Positions 26,078 through 35,232 of a stretch of 64,000 bases of DNA are shown here, piece after piece (position 1 is the stretch's first letter; each line of letters starts with the position of its first letter). The notes below the pieces were generated by a model. The model did not search any database, was not told where the DNA came from, and worked only from the letters and a program-made list of their open reading frames with translations. Made by a program: the position numbers and the translations under genes. The DNA is from SZUA-584 sp040768905 (GTDB lineage Bacteria; Bacillota; Clostridia; Christensenellales; SZUA-584): contig JAXGMA010000001.1 in NCBI GenBank assembly GCA_040768905.1, forward strand, positions 1,736,001 through 1,800,000. The letters are read 5' to 3'.

Positions 26078-26081
26078 GACA

Positions 26082-26735
26082 TCACTTCCCCAGCACTCTT
26101 TTCTTTCGGGCGATAATTTGCTGCCGCAAGATAAAACGCCCAAGATACGCTCTGTCTTGTTCTGTAGCATTGACAAAGATCAGCCCTAATTTATGTGGCT
26201 CCGTTTTAATGACCGGCTTTTCGCAGCGCTGTACCTGCGTTTCAAAAACCCTGTGATCGTGATCCGGCATTTTCAGATCTGCGAACACAAGCGTACCGGG
26301 TTCAAAGCAATCAAAACAGGTGACCAGCATACCGTGTTCGGATATGTCCGCCGTTTTGGCTTTATGCTTTTTTGGGTTTTCAGCCTTATCGTCCGCACAC
26401 CAAAGGATCACTTTCAAAACGATGCGCAGGCGGTAGCTTTTGCGTCTTTGTGATTTTTCGACCTCAGTCAATGCTTCAAGCATACACAGCCTTAAGTTGT
26501 CCTTCACAAACCGTTTGCAAACCTTGGCGATAAACTCGAACACGCCGGAGGGCCGGTAGAACCTTAATCTGAGGATGTCGCCTTGGGCAAGAGATTCCAG
26601 ACTGCCTCGGACCGCAGGGGCAAATACGGTAAACCTGTTGCTGCCGTTCAGATCCTGCAGCTTCGTTTTTATATATTCGCCGTTGATATTCAATTCCATG
26701 ATCTCGCCGATTTTGACGATTTCATCAGGCCACAT
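26082..26735 (-). CDS. YcgR-like c-di-GMP receptor (PilZN and PilZ domains)
   Basis: 217-residue flagellar brake-type protein. N-terminal PilZN/YcgR-N barrel begins VKIGEIMELNINGEYIKTKLQDL; the C-terminal PilZ domain has both c-di-GMP motifs, RKSYR (RxxxR) and DISEHG (DxSxxG). Located between flhG and the sigma-28 gene, as YpfA/DgrA-type proteins are in many Clostridia. The HD-GYP gene at 48328 probably hydrolyses the same signal. Confidence 0.9.
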   Translation of the reverse strand: MWPDEIVKIGEIMELNINGEYIKTKLQDLNGSNRFTVFAPAVRGSLESLAQGDILRLRFYRPSGVFEFIAKVCKRFVKDNLRLCMLEALTEVEKSQRRKSYRLRIVLKVILWCADDKAENPKKHKAKTADISEHGMLVTCFDCFEPGTLVFADLKMPDHDHRVFETQVQRCEKPVIKTEPHKLGLIFVNATEQDRAYLGRFILRQQIIARKKRVLGK

Positions 26736-26738
26736 ATT

Positions 26739-27605
26739 TTATACCTCTGCGAAATCATTCCTTGCCGTCAGTCTGTCAAGAAACACAGCAAGGCCAAGTT
26801 TTCTTCGTTCAGGCTGCGGCACGTTTAAAAATTTCTGCACAAGAGCGCTGATGTGCGCCGACGCGGTACACCTTGGATGTCCGATAAGAATCGGCACCTG
26901 TCTTTTCACTGCATGCTGCATGCCCGCATCGCGCGCGACAGCACCTAGCTTGCGAATTTTTATGTGCGTATTCTTTTCTACCATCCTCACCAGACCGTCC
27001 ATGACCGACTCAGCCTCACGCATATCATCCGCCTTGTTGAGCACGAGGCTCACACTGGGGTTGCCGCCCCGTTCATGAACCATTTTCAATAACGCATACG
27101 CATCCACAACCGCTGTCGGCTCAGGCGTCGTCACGAGTATGGTTTCGTGGCTTGCGTTGATAAGGCGCAGCATGTTTTCCGAAAAGCCGGCACCAGTATC
27201 AAAGATAATGGTATCGCAGGTGTTTTCAAGTTCGAGCAAGCTGCCCACCATCTGCATCAGTTGATGGCCGTCCATTTGTGTGAGTTCATAAACACCTGAA
27301 CCGCCTGCAATAAACTGAACGCCTTCAAGCCCCGTTTCGATGATATCTCGGATCTGCCTGCGGCACGCGATCACATCAGTAAGATCATACTTTGTGCGTA
27401 CGCCGAGCATCACATCAATATTGGAAAAGCCAAAATCAGTGTCGATAATAAGCGCACTGTGCCCGCGGCGGTTGAGCGCAATCGCAAGATTGAGCGCTAT
27501 GCTGGATTTCCCGACCCCGCCCTTGCCGCTTGTGACTGTGACAATGCGGGCCTTATTGTTTTTGATAAGCATCTGCCTGCGCAGCGATTCAGCCTGGTCT
27601 GTCAT
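26739..27605 (-). CDS. flhG: MinD-like ATPase FlhG (YlxH/FleN)
   Basis: 288-residue P-loop ATPase that controls flagellar number and pattern with FlhF. Deviant Walker A GKGGVGKSS with the signature lysine at its start, switch regions DTDFGFSNIDVMLG and IFDTGAGFSENML. The short N-terminal segment DQAESLRRQM is the FlhF-activating helix. Start overlaps the flhF stop by four bases. Confidence 0.94.
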   Translation of the reverse strand: MTDQAESLRRQMLIKNNKARIVTVTSGKGGVGKSSIALNLAIALNRRGHSALIIDTDFGFSNIDVMLGVRTKYDLTDVIACRRQIRDIIETGLEGVQFIAGGSGVYELTQMDGHQLMQMVGSLLELENTCDTIIFDTGAGFSENMLRLINASHETILVTTPEPTAVVDAYALLKMVHERGGNPSVSLVLNKADDMREAESVMDGLVRMVEKNTHIKIRKLGAVARDAGMQHAVKRQVPILIGHPRCTASAHISALVQKFLNVPQPERRKLGLAVFLDRLTARNDFAEV

Positions 27606-28744
27606 AATACGCCCTCGCTTCTTCCGATGATGTTTTCTGCGAGCTTTTCGGTATCCGCCTGACTGATATCATCCGGCACATTCTGGCCCATGGTGATGTA
27701 CGACAGCGGCTTTTTCGCATAATCCGCAATATTAAGGATATTGCCCCAGGCGCCCACCTCATCAAGTTTTGTGATGATCAGCTTGTAATCCGGAACAAAA
27801 GTATAATTGCGTACGATCTCTTTGCAGACCCTGCTTCCTGTGGCGACACTGATCACAAGATACACTTCGTCTACATGGGCAGCTGAGATATACTCTTCAA
27901 GCTCTTTTCTATAAGCCGCATCTGCCGGGCTTTTTCCTGCAGTGTCGATAAGTATCACATCCCTGTCGGCCAGTGCCTCCACGGCGATTTTAAGCTCTTT
28001 GGCGTTGTATGCCGTCTTCAGTGGAATATCCATGATGTCAGAGTAGATACGCATATGCTCCATGGCGCCGACACGGTAAGTGTCCATGTTGATCAGCCCC
28101 ACGCGCAGATCCTGATCGATCGCAAGCCTTCCGGCGAGCTTGACAAGCGTTGTCGTTTTACCCGCGCCCGTCGGCCCCGCGAAAAGCAGCACCGTCTGCT
28201 CGAATCGTTTGACCTTTATCGGCACGGATTCGCCGAGCCTGTCCATCACGATCTGCTGCGCCACTGCATCAAGATCGATATCCTTTTTGCTGTGCACGCC
28301 ATGTGCAAGCGCTGAAAGCTCATGCGCAAGTTCCTCGCATACATCGCGTTCCACAAGCGCATTGTATATTTCGAGTGTGTCCGGCGGAAGCCCCAGCGCG
28401 TTTTCACGGCTGCTCATACGCATCCGGCTTGAAATATCGCTCACTATGCTTTTGAGAGATTCGATTTGCGCCGTGAGCGGGCCTAGGCGCGCATCCAGGC
28501 CGTCAGTGACGGCAGCCTCGGGTGCAGGTTTTTTTTCAGTTGGAGCCTGCCCAGGCGGCGAAGTGCTCACCTGTCTTTTCGGCTCGTAGGCGGCCACCAC
28601 CTCAACCCCTTTTTTCAGAAAACGTTTCAGCCCTTTTCCGCGCACAGGCTTGCTGTCCAGTATGACTGCATCGGGGCCGAATTCCTTGCGAATTTTTTTA
28701 ATCGCGTCCTGCATATCTGCGGCAACGAATCTTTTTACAAACAC
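27602..28744 (-). CDS. flhF: SRP-like GTPase FlhF
   Basis: 380-residue flagellar placement GTPase. N-terminal basic domain (1-110), N-domain helices, then NG GTPase core with P-loop GPTGAGKTTT, NMDTYRVGAMEHM, LIDTAGKSP and TKLDEVGAWG (G4). Starts at GTG directly after the flhA stop codon. Confidence 0.95.
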   Translation of the reverse strand: MFVKRFVAADMQDAIKKIRKEFGPDAVILDSKPVRGKGLKRFLKKGVEVVAAYEPKRQVSTSPPGQAPTEKKPAPEAAVTDGLDARLGPLTAQIESLKSIVSDISSRMRMSSRENALGLPPDTLEIYNALVERDVCEELAHELSALAHGVHSKKDIDLDAVAQQIVMDRLGESVPIKVKRFEQTVLLFAGPTGAGKTTTLVKLAGRLAIDQDLRVGLINMDTYRVGAMEHMRIYSDIMDIPLKTAYNAKELKIAVEALADRDVILIDTAGKSPADAAYRKELEEYISAAHVDEVYLVISVATGSRVCKEIVRNYTFVPDYKLIITKLDEVGAWGNILNIADYAKKPLSYITMGQNVPDDISQADTEKLAENIIGRSEGVL

Positions 28745-30781
28745 CTACAAATTCACCGTCCAGTCCGAATAAATTTCAACGTTTGGTTCCAGCTCACTGT
28801 ATGAAAGCACAACAAGCTCGGGATAAACCTGTGCGGATAAGTTTTTGATGTGCTTTCTTATCTGAGGCGACGTGATGACCATCGGCGCGACGCCAAGGCT
28901 CAAGAAATGATCCACCGCTTTTTTGAGCCCTGAAAGTATCTGCTGGATCTGCGAAGGCTCCAGCGTCAGCGCCGCCCCTTTGTCCGTTTGCCTGATGCTG
29001 CCGGAAACCGCTTTTTCCACATCTGGATTGAGTGTGATCACGCGCGCCTTCCCGTCCGGAATAAAACTCTTGGTGATCGCGCGCTTTAGTTTCTGGCGCA
29101 CATATTCGGTCAGCAATTCAGTATCACGCGTTAAGTTGCCGTGGTCTCCGAGTATCTCGAGGATAGAACCGATATCTCTTATCGAGACATTTTCTTTGAG
29201 CAGGTTTGCCAACACCTTTTGCACATCGCCGATCGAGAACATCTTGGGCACGACCTCTTCGACAAGCGCAGGCTGCTGGTTTCTTAAGTTGTCGATAATC
29301 GTCTGCACCTGCTGGCGTCCGAGAAGCTCATCTGCGTGGCGTTTGATGACTTCCATCAAGTGTGTTGAGATAACAGAAGGCACATCGATCGTGGTATATC
29401 CCTTGAGTTCAGCTTTCTCACGGTCTTCTTCGGCGATCCAGAGCGCAGGCAGCCCGAAGGTAGGCTCTACCGTCTCAATACCGTCGACAGGCTCATCCAC
29501 TTCCTCGGGCTTTAAGGCCAGATACCGCCCGAGCATCACCTCGCCGCGCGCCACGTCGAGCCCGCGGATCTTGATCACATATTCTCTGGTGCCAAGCTGT
29601 ATGTTGTCCCGCAGGCGCACGATGGGTACGATGATGCCAAGATCAAGCGCACACTGCCGGCGTATCATCACCACGCGGTCAAGGAGGTCTCCTCCCTGCG
29701 AAGCATCCACCAGCGATATCAGCCCGTAGCCGAACTCCATCTCGATAAGATCCACATGCAGCAGCGATGTGACGCTCTCGGGCTTGCGTTTTTCCGCCGC
29801 GCTGATTTCTGCTTCGCTGCGCTGCACAGCATCCTGCGCCTTTTGTGTGCGCTTTTTGCGGTAATAGCCGATCAATGGCAGTGCAGCCGCGAGGATAAGC
29901 ATCGGCAGCATGGGCAGCCCCGGTATGAAGCTGATAAGCGCAAGCATGCCGCCGAGGATATAGAAGACAAAAGGCTGGCTGAACAGCTGTTTGGAAAGAT
30001 CCTGCCCAAAGCTTTTTTTGGTGGCCGATCTCGTCACGATGATGCCCGTCGCGGTGGATACCAGCAGCGCAGGGATCTGGCTGCAAAGGCCGTCACCCAC
30101 TGTTGCCAGCGTATATACCTCCACCACCTGATCAAATCCCATAGCAGCTGCGCCCGTGACACCGATGATAATGCCGCCCACAATGTTGATGATGGTGATG
30201 ATGATACCCACAATGGCATCGCCCTTGACGAACTTTGACGCGCCGTCCATCGCGCCATAAAAATCCGCCTCGCGCTCGATGTTCTGCCTGCGTTCGCGCG
30301 CCTGATCCTCGTTGATAAGCCCTGAGCTCAAATCCGCGTCTATGGCCATCTGCTTGCCGGGCATGGCATCAAGGGTGAACCTTGCAGAAACCTCCGCAAC
30401 ACGTTCTGCGCCCTTGGTGATGACGACAAACTGTACCACCACGATGATCAGGAAGATAACAAAACCGACAACAAGATTGCTGCCCACCACAAAACTGCCG
30501 AAAGCATGGATGACCGCACCTGCGTTTCCGCTGTTGCCGAGTATCAGGCGCGTGGAGGAAATATTAAGCGCCAGCCTGAAAAGCGTCACGATAAGCAACA
30601 TTGTCGGATACGTCGAGAAATCGAGCGTCGTTTTGGTATAAAGCGTGATTAGCAGTATCATCAGGGACATCGTAATATTGGCGATGAGGAAAAAGTCCAT
30701 CAATCCCGGCGACAGCGGGATAATGATGAGCAGTATGATCGCCAGTATCAGCACAGCCACAAGTATGTCCGTGAATTTCAC
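28745..30781 (-). CDS. flhA: Flagellar export gate protein FlhA
   Basis: 678-residue export-gate channel protein. Eight predicted transmembrane helices in the first 320 residues, the conserved FHIPEP-like segment represented by GKQMAIDADLSSGLINEDQARERR, and a large cytoplasmic nonameric-ring domain (330-678) that docks chaperone-substrate complexes. Starts at GTG with GGAGG six bases upstream. Confidence 0.96.
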   Translation of the reverse strand: MKFTDILVAVLILAIILLIIIPLSPGLMDFFLIANITMSLMILLITLYTKTTLDFSTYPTMLLIVTLFRLALNISSTRLILGNSGNAGAVIHAFGSFVVGSNLVVGFVIFLIIVVVQFVVITKGAERVAEVSARFTLDAMPGKQMAIDADLSSGLINEDQARERRQNIEREADFYGAMDGASKFVKGDAIVGIIITIINIVGGIIIGVTGAAAMGFDQVVEVYTLATVGDGLCSQIPALLVSTATGIIVTRSATKKSFGQDLSKQLFSQPFVFYILGGMLALISFIPGLPMLPMLILAAALPLIGYYRKKRTQKAQDAVQRSEAEISAAEKRKPESVTSLLHVDLIEMEFGYGLISLVDASQGGDLLDRVVMIRRQCALDLGIIVPIVRLRDNIQLGTREYVIKIRGLDVARGEVMLGRYLALKPEEVDEPVDGIETVEPTFGLPALWIAEEDREKAELKGYTTIDVPSVISTHLMEVIKRHADELLGRQQVQTIIDNLRNQQPALVEEVVPKMFSIGDVQKVLANLLKENVSIRDIGSILEILGDHGNLTRDTELLTEYVRQKLKRAITKSFIPDGKARVITLNPDVEKAVSGSIRQTDKGAALTLEPSQIQQILSGLKKAVDHFLSLGVAPMVITSPQIRKHIKNLSAQVYPELVVLSYSELEPNVEIYSDWTVNL

Positions 30782-30826
30782 GCGTATCCTCCTTATCTTA
30801 GCCCCTTTATTCTTTCAAGAACCCGG

Positions 30827-31897
30827 TCAGCGGTTTTGGTTCTTCATGCGGTATACATAGGCGAGCACTTCAGCCACCGCTTTGAACATCTCTTCAGGCA
30901 CCTGTGCACCCACTTCGCAAAAGAAGTACAGAGACTGGGCCAGCGCCTTGTTTTCCACGATCTCAACTGAATGTTTCTTGGCTTCCTCTTTGATCTTCTG
31001 CGCCAGGTGGTCCATCCCTTTGGCGATCACCACCGGCGCAGGGTTTTTCGCTTCCTTGTATTCAAGCGCCACAGCATAATGCGTCGGGTTGGTGATGACC
31101 ACATCCGCATCTTTCACCGTCTGCACCATACGCATGCGGCTTAACTGCCGCTGTTTTTGAGCGATCTTGCCTTTGATCAGCGGGTTGCCCTCAGTCAGTT
31201 TATACTCATCCTTGACCTCCTGCTTGGTCATCATCAGATCTTTATTGTGCTTCCATCGCTGGTAGATGTAGTCAAAAGGCGCGAATATTGCGAGAGCGAC
31301 AGCCAGCTTGAACGCCACTGTTATCAGCGATCCGGTAAAAGCTGCTGTTGCCGTCTCTATGTTTTCGGGCATCAGCATCGCAAACCCGTTGATATGATGC
31401 TCGTATTCGCCATACGCCACCACAGCAAGTATCGTGATCTTGATGATGGCTTTTAAAAGGTCAAGCAGCGTCCTTTTGGACAAGATGCGCTTGAACCCCG
31501 CGATGATGCTGATACGCTCAAACTTTGGCGCCAGCGCCTTGGTGGAGAATAAAAACCCCACTTGTACCACGTTGAACACCAACCCTCCGACCAGCGCCGC
31601 GAGCAGCAGCGGCAGCATGATCTGCACAAACATCGTGACCGCGTCTCTCGCAAGGCCCATCGTTGCAGCTATGGTCAGTACCTCTGGAGGCCGCACGGTG
31701 AAAAAGTAACTCAGTAGCTTTTTGATCCCGTCGACCATGCCCGCGCCGAAAATGGCCAGCACACCGAACATCAGCATCAAAGACAGTGCTGTGATCACCT
31801 CGATGCTTTTGAATACCTGCCCCTTTTCTCTGGCTTCGCGCCGTTTTCGCGGTGTGGCTTTTTCGGTTTTTTCGCCTGTCTGCTGCTGCGGGCTCAT
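30827..31897 (-). CDS. flhB: Flagellar export switch protein FlhB
   Basis: 356-residue export-gate protein with four transmembrane helices and a cytoplasmic domain that self-cleaves in the NPTH motif (VVITNPTHYAVALEY), switching substrate class from hook to filament proteins. The N-terminal ATPRKRREAREKGQV segment is family typical. A separate FlhB C-domain gene is at 42657. Confidence 0.96.
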   Translation of the reverse strand: MSPQQQTGEKTEKATPRKRREAREKGQVFKSIEVITALSLMLMFGVLAIFGAGMVDGIKKLLSYFFTVRPPEVLTIAATMGLARDAVTMFVQIMLPLLLAALVGGLVFNVVQVGFLFSTKALAPKFERISIIAGFKRILSKRTLLDLLKAIIKITILAVVAYGEYEHHINGFAMLMPENIETATAAFTGSLITVAFKLAVALAIFAPFDYIYQRWKHNKDLMMTKQEVKDEYKLTEGNPLIKGKIAQKQRQLSRMRMVQTVKDADVVITNPTHYAVALEYKEAKNPAPVVIAKGMDHLAQKIKEEAKKHSVEIVENKALAQSLYFFCEVGAQVPEEMFKAVAEVLAYVYRMKNQNR

Positions 31898-32673
31898 GCC
31901 GCAAGACCCGCGATCATCTTATCTATCGAAACGAACATCCGCTCGAAAATCACATCCGTAAAATGCACAAACACAGGCAAGATAAGCAAAAGCATCAAAA
32001 ACCCGATCGCGATTTTCAGCGGTATCCCGACAACGAACACATTCATCTGCGGAATAGCCCGCACCACAAACCCCATGGCGACTTCTCCAAGCAATCCGGA
32101 GGCGATCAGCGGCATCGCGACATTGACCACCAGCAAAAAAGCCAGTACGAACACCTCAAGCGCCACGAGCCCTATAGCCGGATTCAGCACCACATGGCCC
32201 GGCGGGATATGCGAGAACGTGGCGGTGATGATATGCACGAGCCGCAAATGACCGTTGACGCCAAAGAATGCGATCAGCAGCACAACGTTCAAAAGGTTTC
32301 CCGTCACCGGCACGCTGATGTTGCTTTGTACGTCGAACACATTCACCATGCCGAAGCCCATCTGCATATCCATGATCTGCCCTGCTGTCTGCACGACCGA
32401 GAAAAACAATGTCGACACGAACCCAAGTGCCAACCCGAACAACAGCTCTTTGACACACAGCAGTATGAATTCGAGAGCGCTGCCGTAGCTGGCTCCTGCC
32501 GGCGCTGCGGCGAAAACGATGTATGTGACCAGCAGGCAGAATCCTATCTTTAAAAGGCTGGGCAGGTTTTTTCTACCGAATATGGGCGAGCCGATAAGCA
32601 GGCCGCTGATTCGCAGAAACATCAGTATGAAACCGTCAAGATTGGCATATATGCTGCCCAGTATCTGTTCCAT
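31894..32673 (-). CDS. fliR: Flagellar export gate protein FliR
   Basis: 259-residue polytopic membrane protein of the FliP5-FliQ4-FliR1 gate. Six hydrophobic segments; conserved FLRISGLLIGSPIFGRKNLPSLLKIG. Stop overlaps the flhB start (ATGA). Confidence 0.93.
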   Translation of the reverse strand: MEQILGSIYANLDGFILMFLRISGLLIGSPIFGRKNLPSLLKIGFCLLVTYIVFAAAPAGASYGSALEFILLCVKELLFGLALGFVSTLFFSVVQTAGQIMDMQMGFGMVNVFDVQSNISVPVTGNLLNVVLLIAFFGVNGHLRLVHIITATFSHIPPGHVVLNPAIGLVALEVFVLAFLLVVNVAMPLIASGLLGEVAMGFVVRAIPQMNVFVVGIPLKIAIGFLMLLLILPVFVHFTDVIFERMFVSIDKMIAGLAA

Positions 32674-32679
32674 CTTCCC

Positions 32680-32949
32680 TCATCTTAGCATCGTCTCCGC
32701 ATACCCGAACATGCGGCCTGCAAAGTCCGTCAGGTTCGTGAGCATCATTCCTCCGAATATCAGCAGGACGATCAGTATGGCTACGATTTTTGGCACAAAC
32801 GCAAGCGTTTGCTCATTGATCTGTGTCGTGGCCTGGAATATGGAAACGACTACGCCGACCACCATCGCCACGATCAATATGGGCGCAGCGACCGTGATGA
32901 TCGTTGTGATGCCGTCCTGCAGCACGGTTAAGACTTTCGCCTGATCCAA
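32680..32949 (-). CDS. fliQ: Flagellar export gate protein FliQ
   Basis: 89-residue protein with two transmembrane helices (about 16-38 and 52-75) and conserved ATTQINEQTLAFVPKI between them. Starts at TTG (32949) after AAGGGGGG. Confidence 0.93.
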   Translation of the reverse strand: MDQAKVLTVLQDGITTIITVAAPILIVAMVVGVVVSIFQATTQINEQTLAFVPKIVAILIVLLIFGGMMLTNLTDFAGRMFGYAETMLR

Positions 32950-33003
32950 GTTTTTACCCCCCTTAAAGTGCTCGTTAAAACTGAAGCCTTTGCGGTTTAG
33001 CCG

Positions 33004-33813
33004 CTACCCAAAGCTGTTGATCAATGTCTTGACCGTCAGCGTCCATCCGTCCACTAGCACAAATAAAAGCACTTTGAAAGGCAGCGAAATCACGATCGGC
33101 GGCAGCATCATCATGCCCATAGACATCAGTGCGCTGGCCACGATCATATCGAGTACGATGAACGGTATATAGAGTAAAAAGCCTATCTGAAACCCACGCT
33201 TGATCTCGCTTGTGATAAAAGCGGGAATCAGCGCCGTATTGGACACCTCGGCGGGCTCCTGCACATTTTTATCGGCGGACGATATGGACACAAAATAATC
33301 AAGGTCGCTTTTGTATGTCTGTCGGAACATAAATTCCCTCACAGGTTCCATCGCGCGTTCCAGGGCCTCATCCGTCTCTATCTGCTCAGCTACATACGGC
33401 TGGTAAGCGTTCACATTGACATCGTCTATGACGGGCGACATTACGAAAAATGTCAGAAACAGCGCCAACCCGATGAGCACCTGATTGGGCGGCATCTGCT
33501 GCAGGCCAAGACCGTTGCGTATCAGCGATAACACGATGATGATGCGCGGGAAACAGGTCAGCATGATCAGTATCGAAGGCAGCACCGACAACACAGTCAG
33601 CAGCAAAAGTATGTCTATGGTCTGCGTCCTGTCACCTACAAGCCCGCCAAGCATGCTGTTTTCTGAAGACGTATCGGTAAGCGCCGAGCATCCTGTCATC
33701 AGTATCACGACCAGCAAGCATGCCGTCGCCGCCAACGCGACCTTTATTCTTAAGCTGCGCCGCTGCCTTTTGTATGAGCGCGGCAATTTTTGTTTCAGCA
33801 TCTGCCCGTTCAT
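33004..33813 (-). CDS. fliP: Flagellar export gate protein FliP, with lipobox-like N-terminus
   Basis: 269-residue main gate protein. Conserved core VLSVLPSILIMLTCFPRIIIVLSLIRNGLGLQQMPPNQVLIGLALFLTFFVM and C-terminal VASALMSMGMMMLPPIVISLPFKVLLFVLVDGW. The N-terminus is unusual: a strongly basic stretch, a hydrophobic helix and LMTGC (C42), which resembles a lipoprotein signal. Family members often carry a cleaved signal peptide, but a lipobox is not standard. Start overlaps the fliO stop. Confidence 0.93.
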   Translation of the reverse strand: MNGQMLKQKLPRSYKRQRRSLRIKVALAATACLLVVILMTGCSALTDTSSENSMLGGLVGDRTQTIDILLLLTVLSVLPSILIMLTCFPRIIIVLSLIRNGLGLQQMPPNQVLIGLALFLTFFVMSPVIDDVNVNAYQPYVAEQIETDEALERAMEPVREFMFRQTYKSDLDYFVSISSADKNVQEPAEVSNTALIPAFITSEIKRGFQIGFLLYIPFIVLDMIVASALMSMGMMMLPPIVISLPFKVLLFVLVDGWTLTVKTLINSFG

Positions 33814-34319
33814 CTGCCCTCCTCGCGTTTTCCAGGCATGGCAGCCCTTCGCTTTTCGATGGCGCGGCTGATCTTGTTGACATAATCGTCATCTACAACG
33901 CCGGGTTTTTCAGGGTCGCTTTGCTGGGCATCTTGCGCCTGCTTTGCATTCTCGCGTGCTTTTTTAAAATATTCGGGCGCGTTCTTTGCCTGCGATAAAA
34001 AAGCAGAAAATTTTTCAAAAACAGTTTTGTTTTGCGAATCGGCTTTTTCCTCCGCCAAACTCTTTATTTCTTCAGAATTGATTTCACCGAGCGAAGATAT
34101 GGCTTGGTTTGTGACGCCAATAAAAAAGCATCTGTCGCCTACTTTTGTAAGCAACAATGCTTTGTCTTTTGCTATCCCTACCCGGTCGATCACATGGATG
34201 TGTTTGCTTTTTGATACTTGCCTCAATTTTCCGGATAAGAATTTTGTCGTGTAATAAGCCCCGACCAACACAACAACCAAAACAAACACAATAAAAAATG
34301 TAGACCCTATATCGTTCAT
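33810..34319 (-). CDS. fliO: Flagellar biosynthesis protein FliO
   Basis: 169-residue membrane protein (FliZ in Bacillus nomenclature) needed for FliP assembly. One transmembrane helix at about 7-27, followed by the FliO core SKHIHVIDRVGIAKDKALLLTKVGDRCFFIGVTNQAISSLGEI and a charged low-complexity tail. Confidence 0.87.
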   Translation of the reverse strand: MNDIGSTFFIVFVLVVVLVGAYYTTKFLSGKLRQVSKSKHIHVIDRVGIAKDKALLLTKVGDRCFFIGVTNQAISSLGEINSEEIKSLAEEKADSQNKTVFEKFSAFLSQAKNAPEYFKKARENAKQAQDAQQSDPEKPGVVDDDYVNKISRAIEKRRAAMPGKREEGR

Positions 34320-34378
34320 TGAATACCCCTCTTCGTCTACACTTTATATACCCACGATAATTGGTATGAAACACCATT

Positions 34379-34478
34379 TATTATTATTTATTGTATTACT
34401 GGCCGTTTATTGTTATATCTGATTGTTTATTGTATTTTCTGGTCGTTTATTGATATTTCTGATTGTTTATTGTATTTT
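34379..34478. repeat. Four to five copies of a 20-bp degenerate tandem repeat between fliE and fliO
   Basis: Units at 34399-34418, 34419-34438, 34439-34458 and 34459-34478 share the core GTTTATTG with CTG at their start; alternate units are more alike (CTGATTG... and CTGG(C/T)CG...). A poorer fifth copy precedes them at about 34379-34398. The period of 20 bases is close to two helical turns. It fills most of the 163-base fliE-fliO gap. Confidence 0.85.
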
Positions 34479-34482
34479 TTGC

Positions 34483-34773
34483 TTAAACCTGCATGCGCAT
34501 CACTTCGTTATACGCTTCAAGCACTTTGTTTCTGATCTGGATCGCAAGGCTTAACGCAAGTTCCGCGCGCTGCGCTTCGATCACCGGCGTGTGCAGATCG
34601 TCCGATTCGCCCGTGAGCAGCGCCGCATTTTGCTGCTGCGCCGTGGCTTCCGTTTCGCGCGCATTGCCTATGGCCTGCGAAAGTATATCGGTAAAGTTTT
34701 CATCACTGCCCGCAAAGGCCGTTTTTGTATTCCCCATATTTGAGATGATTTGGCTTACAGGATTTATTTGCAT
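34483..34773 (-). CDS. fliE: Flagellar hook-basal body protein FliE
   Basis: 96-residue adapter between the MS-ring and the rod. C-terminal helix HTPVIEAQRAELALSLAIQIRNKVLEAYNEVMRMQV is the family hallmark. ATG 34773 has GAGGAGG eight bases upstream; upstream in-frame codons lie in the flgC-fliE junction and were excluded. Confidence 0.93.
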   Translation of the reverse strand: MQINPVSQIISNMGNTKTAFAGSDENFTDILSQAIGNARETEATAQQQNAALLTGESDDLHTPVIEAQRAELALSLAIQIRNKVLEAYNEVMRMQV

Positions 34774-34804
34774 AATGTCTTCCTCCTCATACTGTGCTGC
34801 CGCA

Positions 34805-35227
34805 TCAGCGGCCAAGCTCCAGCGCCTTTATCGCCATCGCTTTTGTCGCATTGAGCATCGTGACATTGGCTTCGTATGAACGCGTCGCCGACATCATGTC
34901 GATGATCTCTTCCACCTCATTCACATTGGGCATGGCCACATAACCCAGCGCGTCGGCATCCGGATGGTTTGGGTCGTATTTGTATTCAAAATCGGAAGCA
35001 TCTTCCACGATCCCGGAAACATAAACGCCGCCGCCCGTAGCCTGACGCAATAACGAGGCGAACGCCGCAGACCGCTCACTCATCACAGCAACGCGCCTTC
35101 TGTACGGCCCGCCGCCCGCAGTACGTGTGGTCGTCGCGTTTGCAATGTTCTGGCTGACCACATCCATGCGCATCCGCTGCGCCGTCAGTGCCGATGCGCT
35201 GATATCCATAGAAGACAAAAAACCCAC
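34805..35227 (-). CDS. flgC: Flagellar basal-body rod protein FlgC
   Basis: 140-residue proximal-rod protein. N-terminus FLSSMDISASALTAQRMRMDVVSQNIANATTTRT and C-terminus VNEVEEIIDMMSATRSYEANVTMLNATKAMAIKALELGR. GTG start at 35227 with AGGAGG nine bases upstream. Confidence 0.95.
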   Translation of the reverse strand: MGFLSSMDISASALTAQRMRMDVVSQNIANATTTRTAGGGPYRRRVAVMSERSAAFASLLRQATGGGVYVSGIVEDASDFEYKYDPNHPDADALGYVAMPNVNEVEEIIDMMSATRSYEANVTMLNATKAMAIKALELGR

Positions 35228-35232
35228 TCTGC

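Noticed and set aside
34379..34478. Tandem repeat considered as a CRISPR array
   Set aside because: Units are directly adjacent, degenerate and only 20 bases long, with no spacers and no cas genes nearby.
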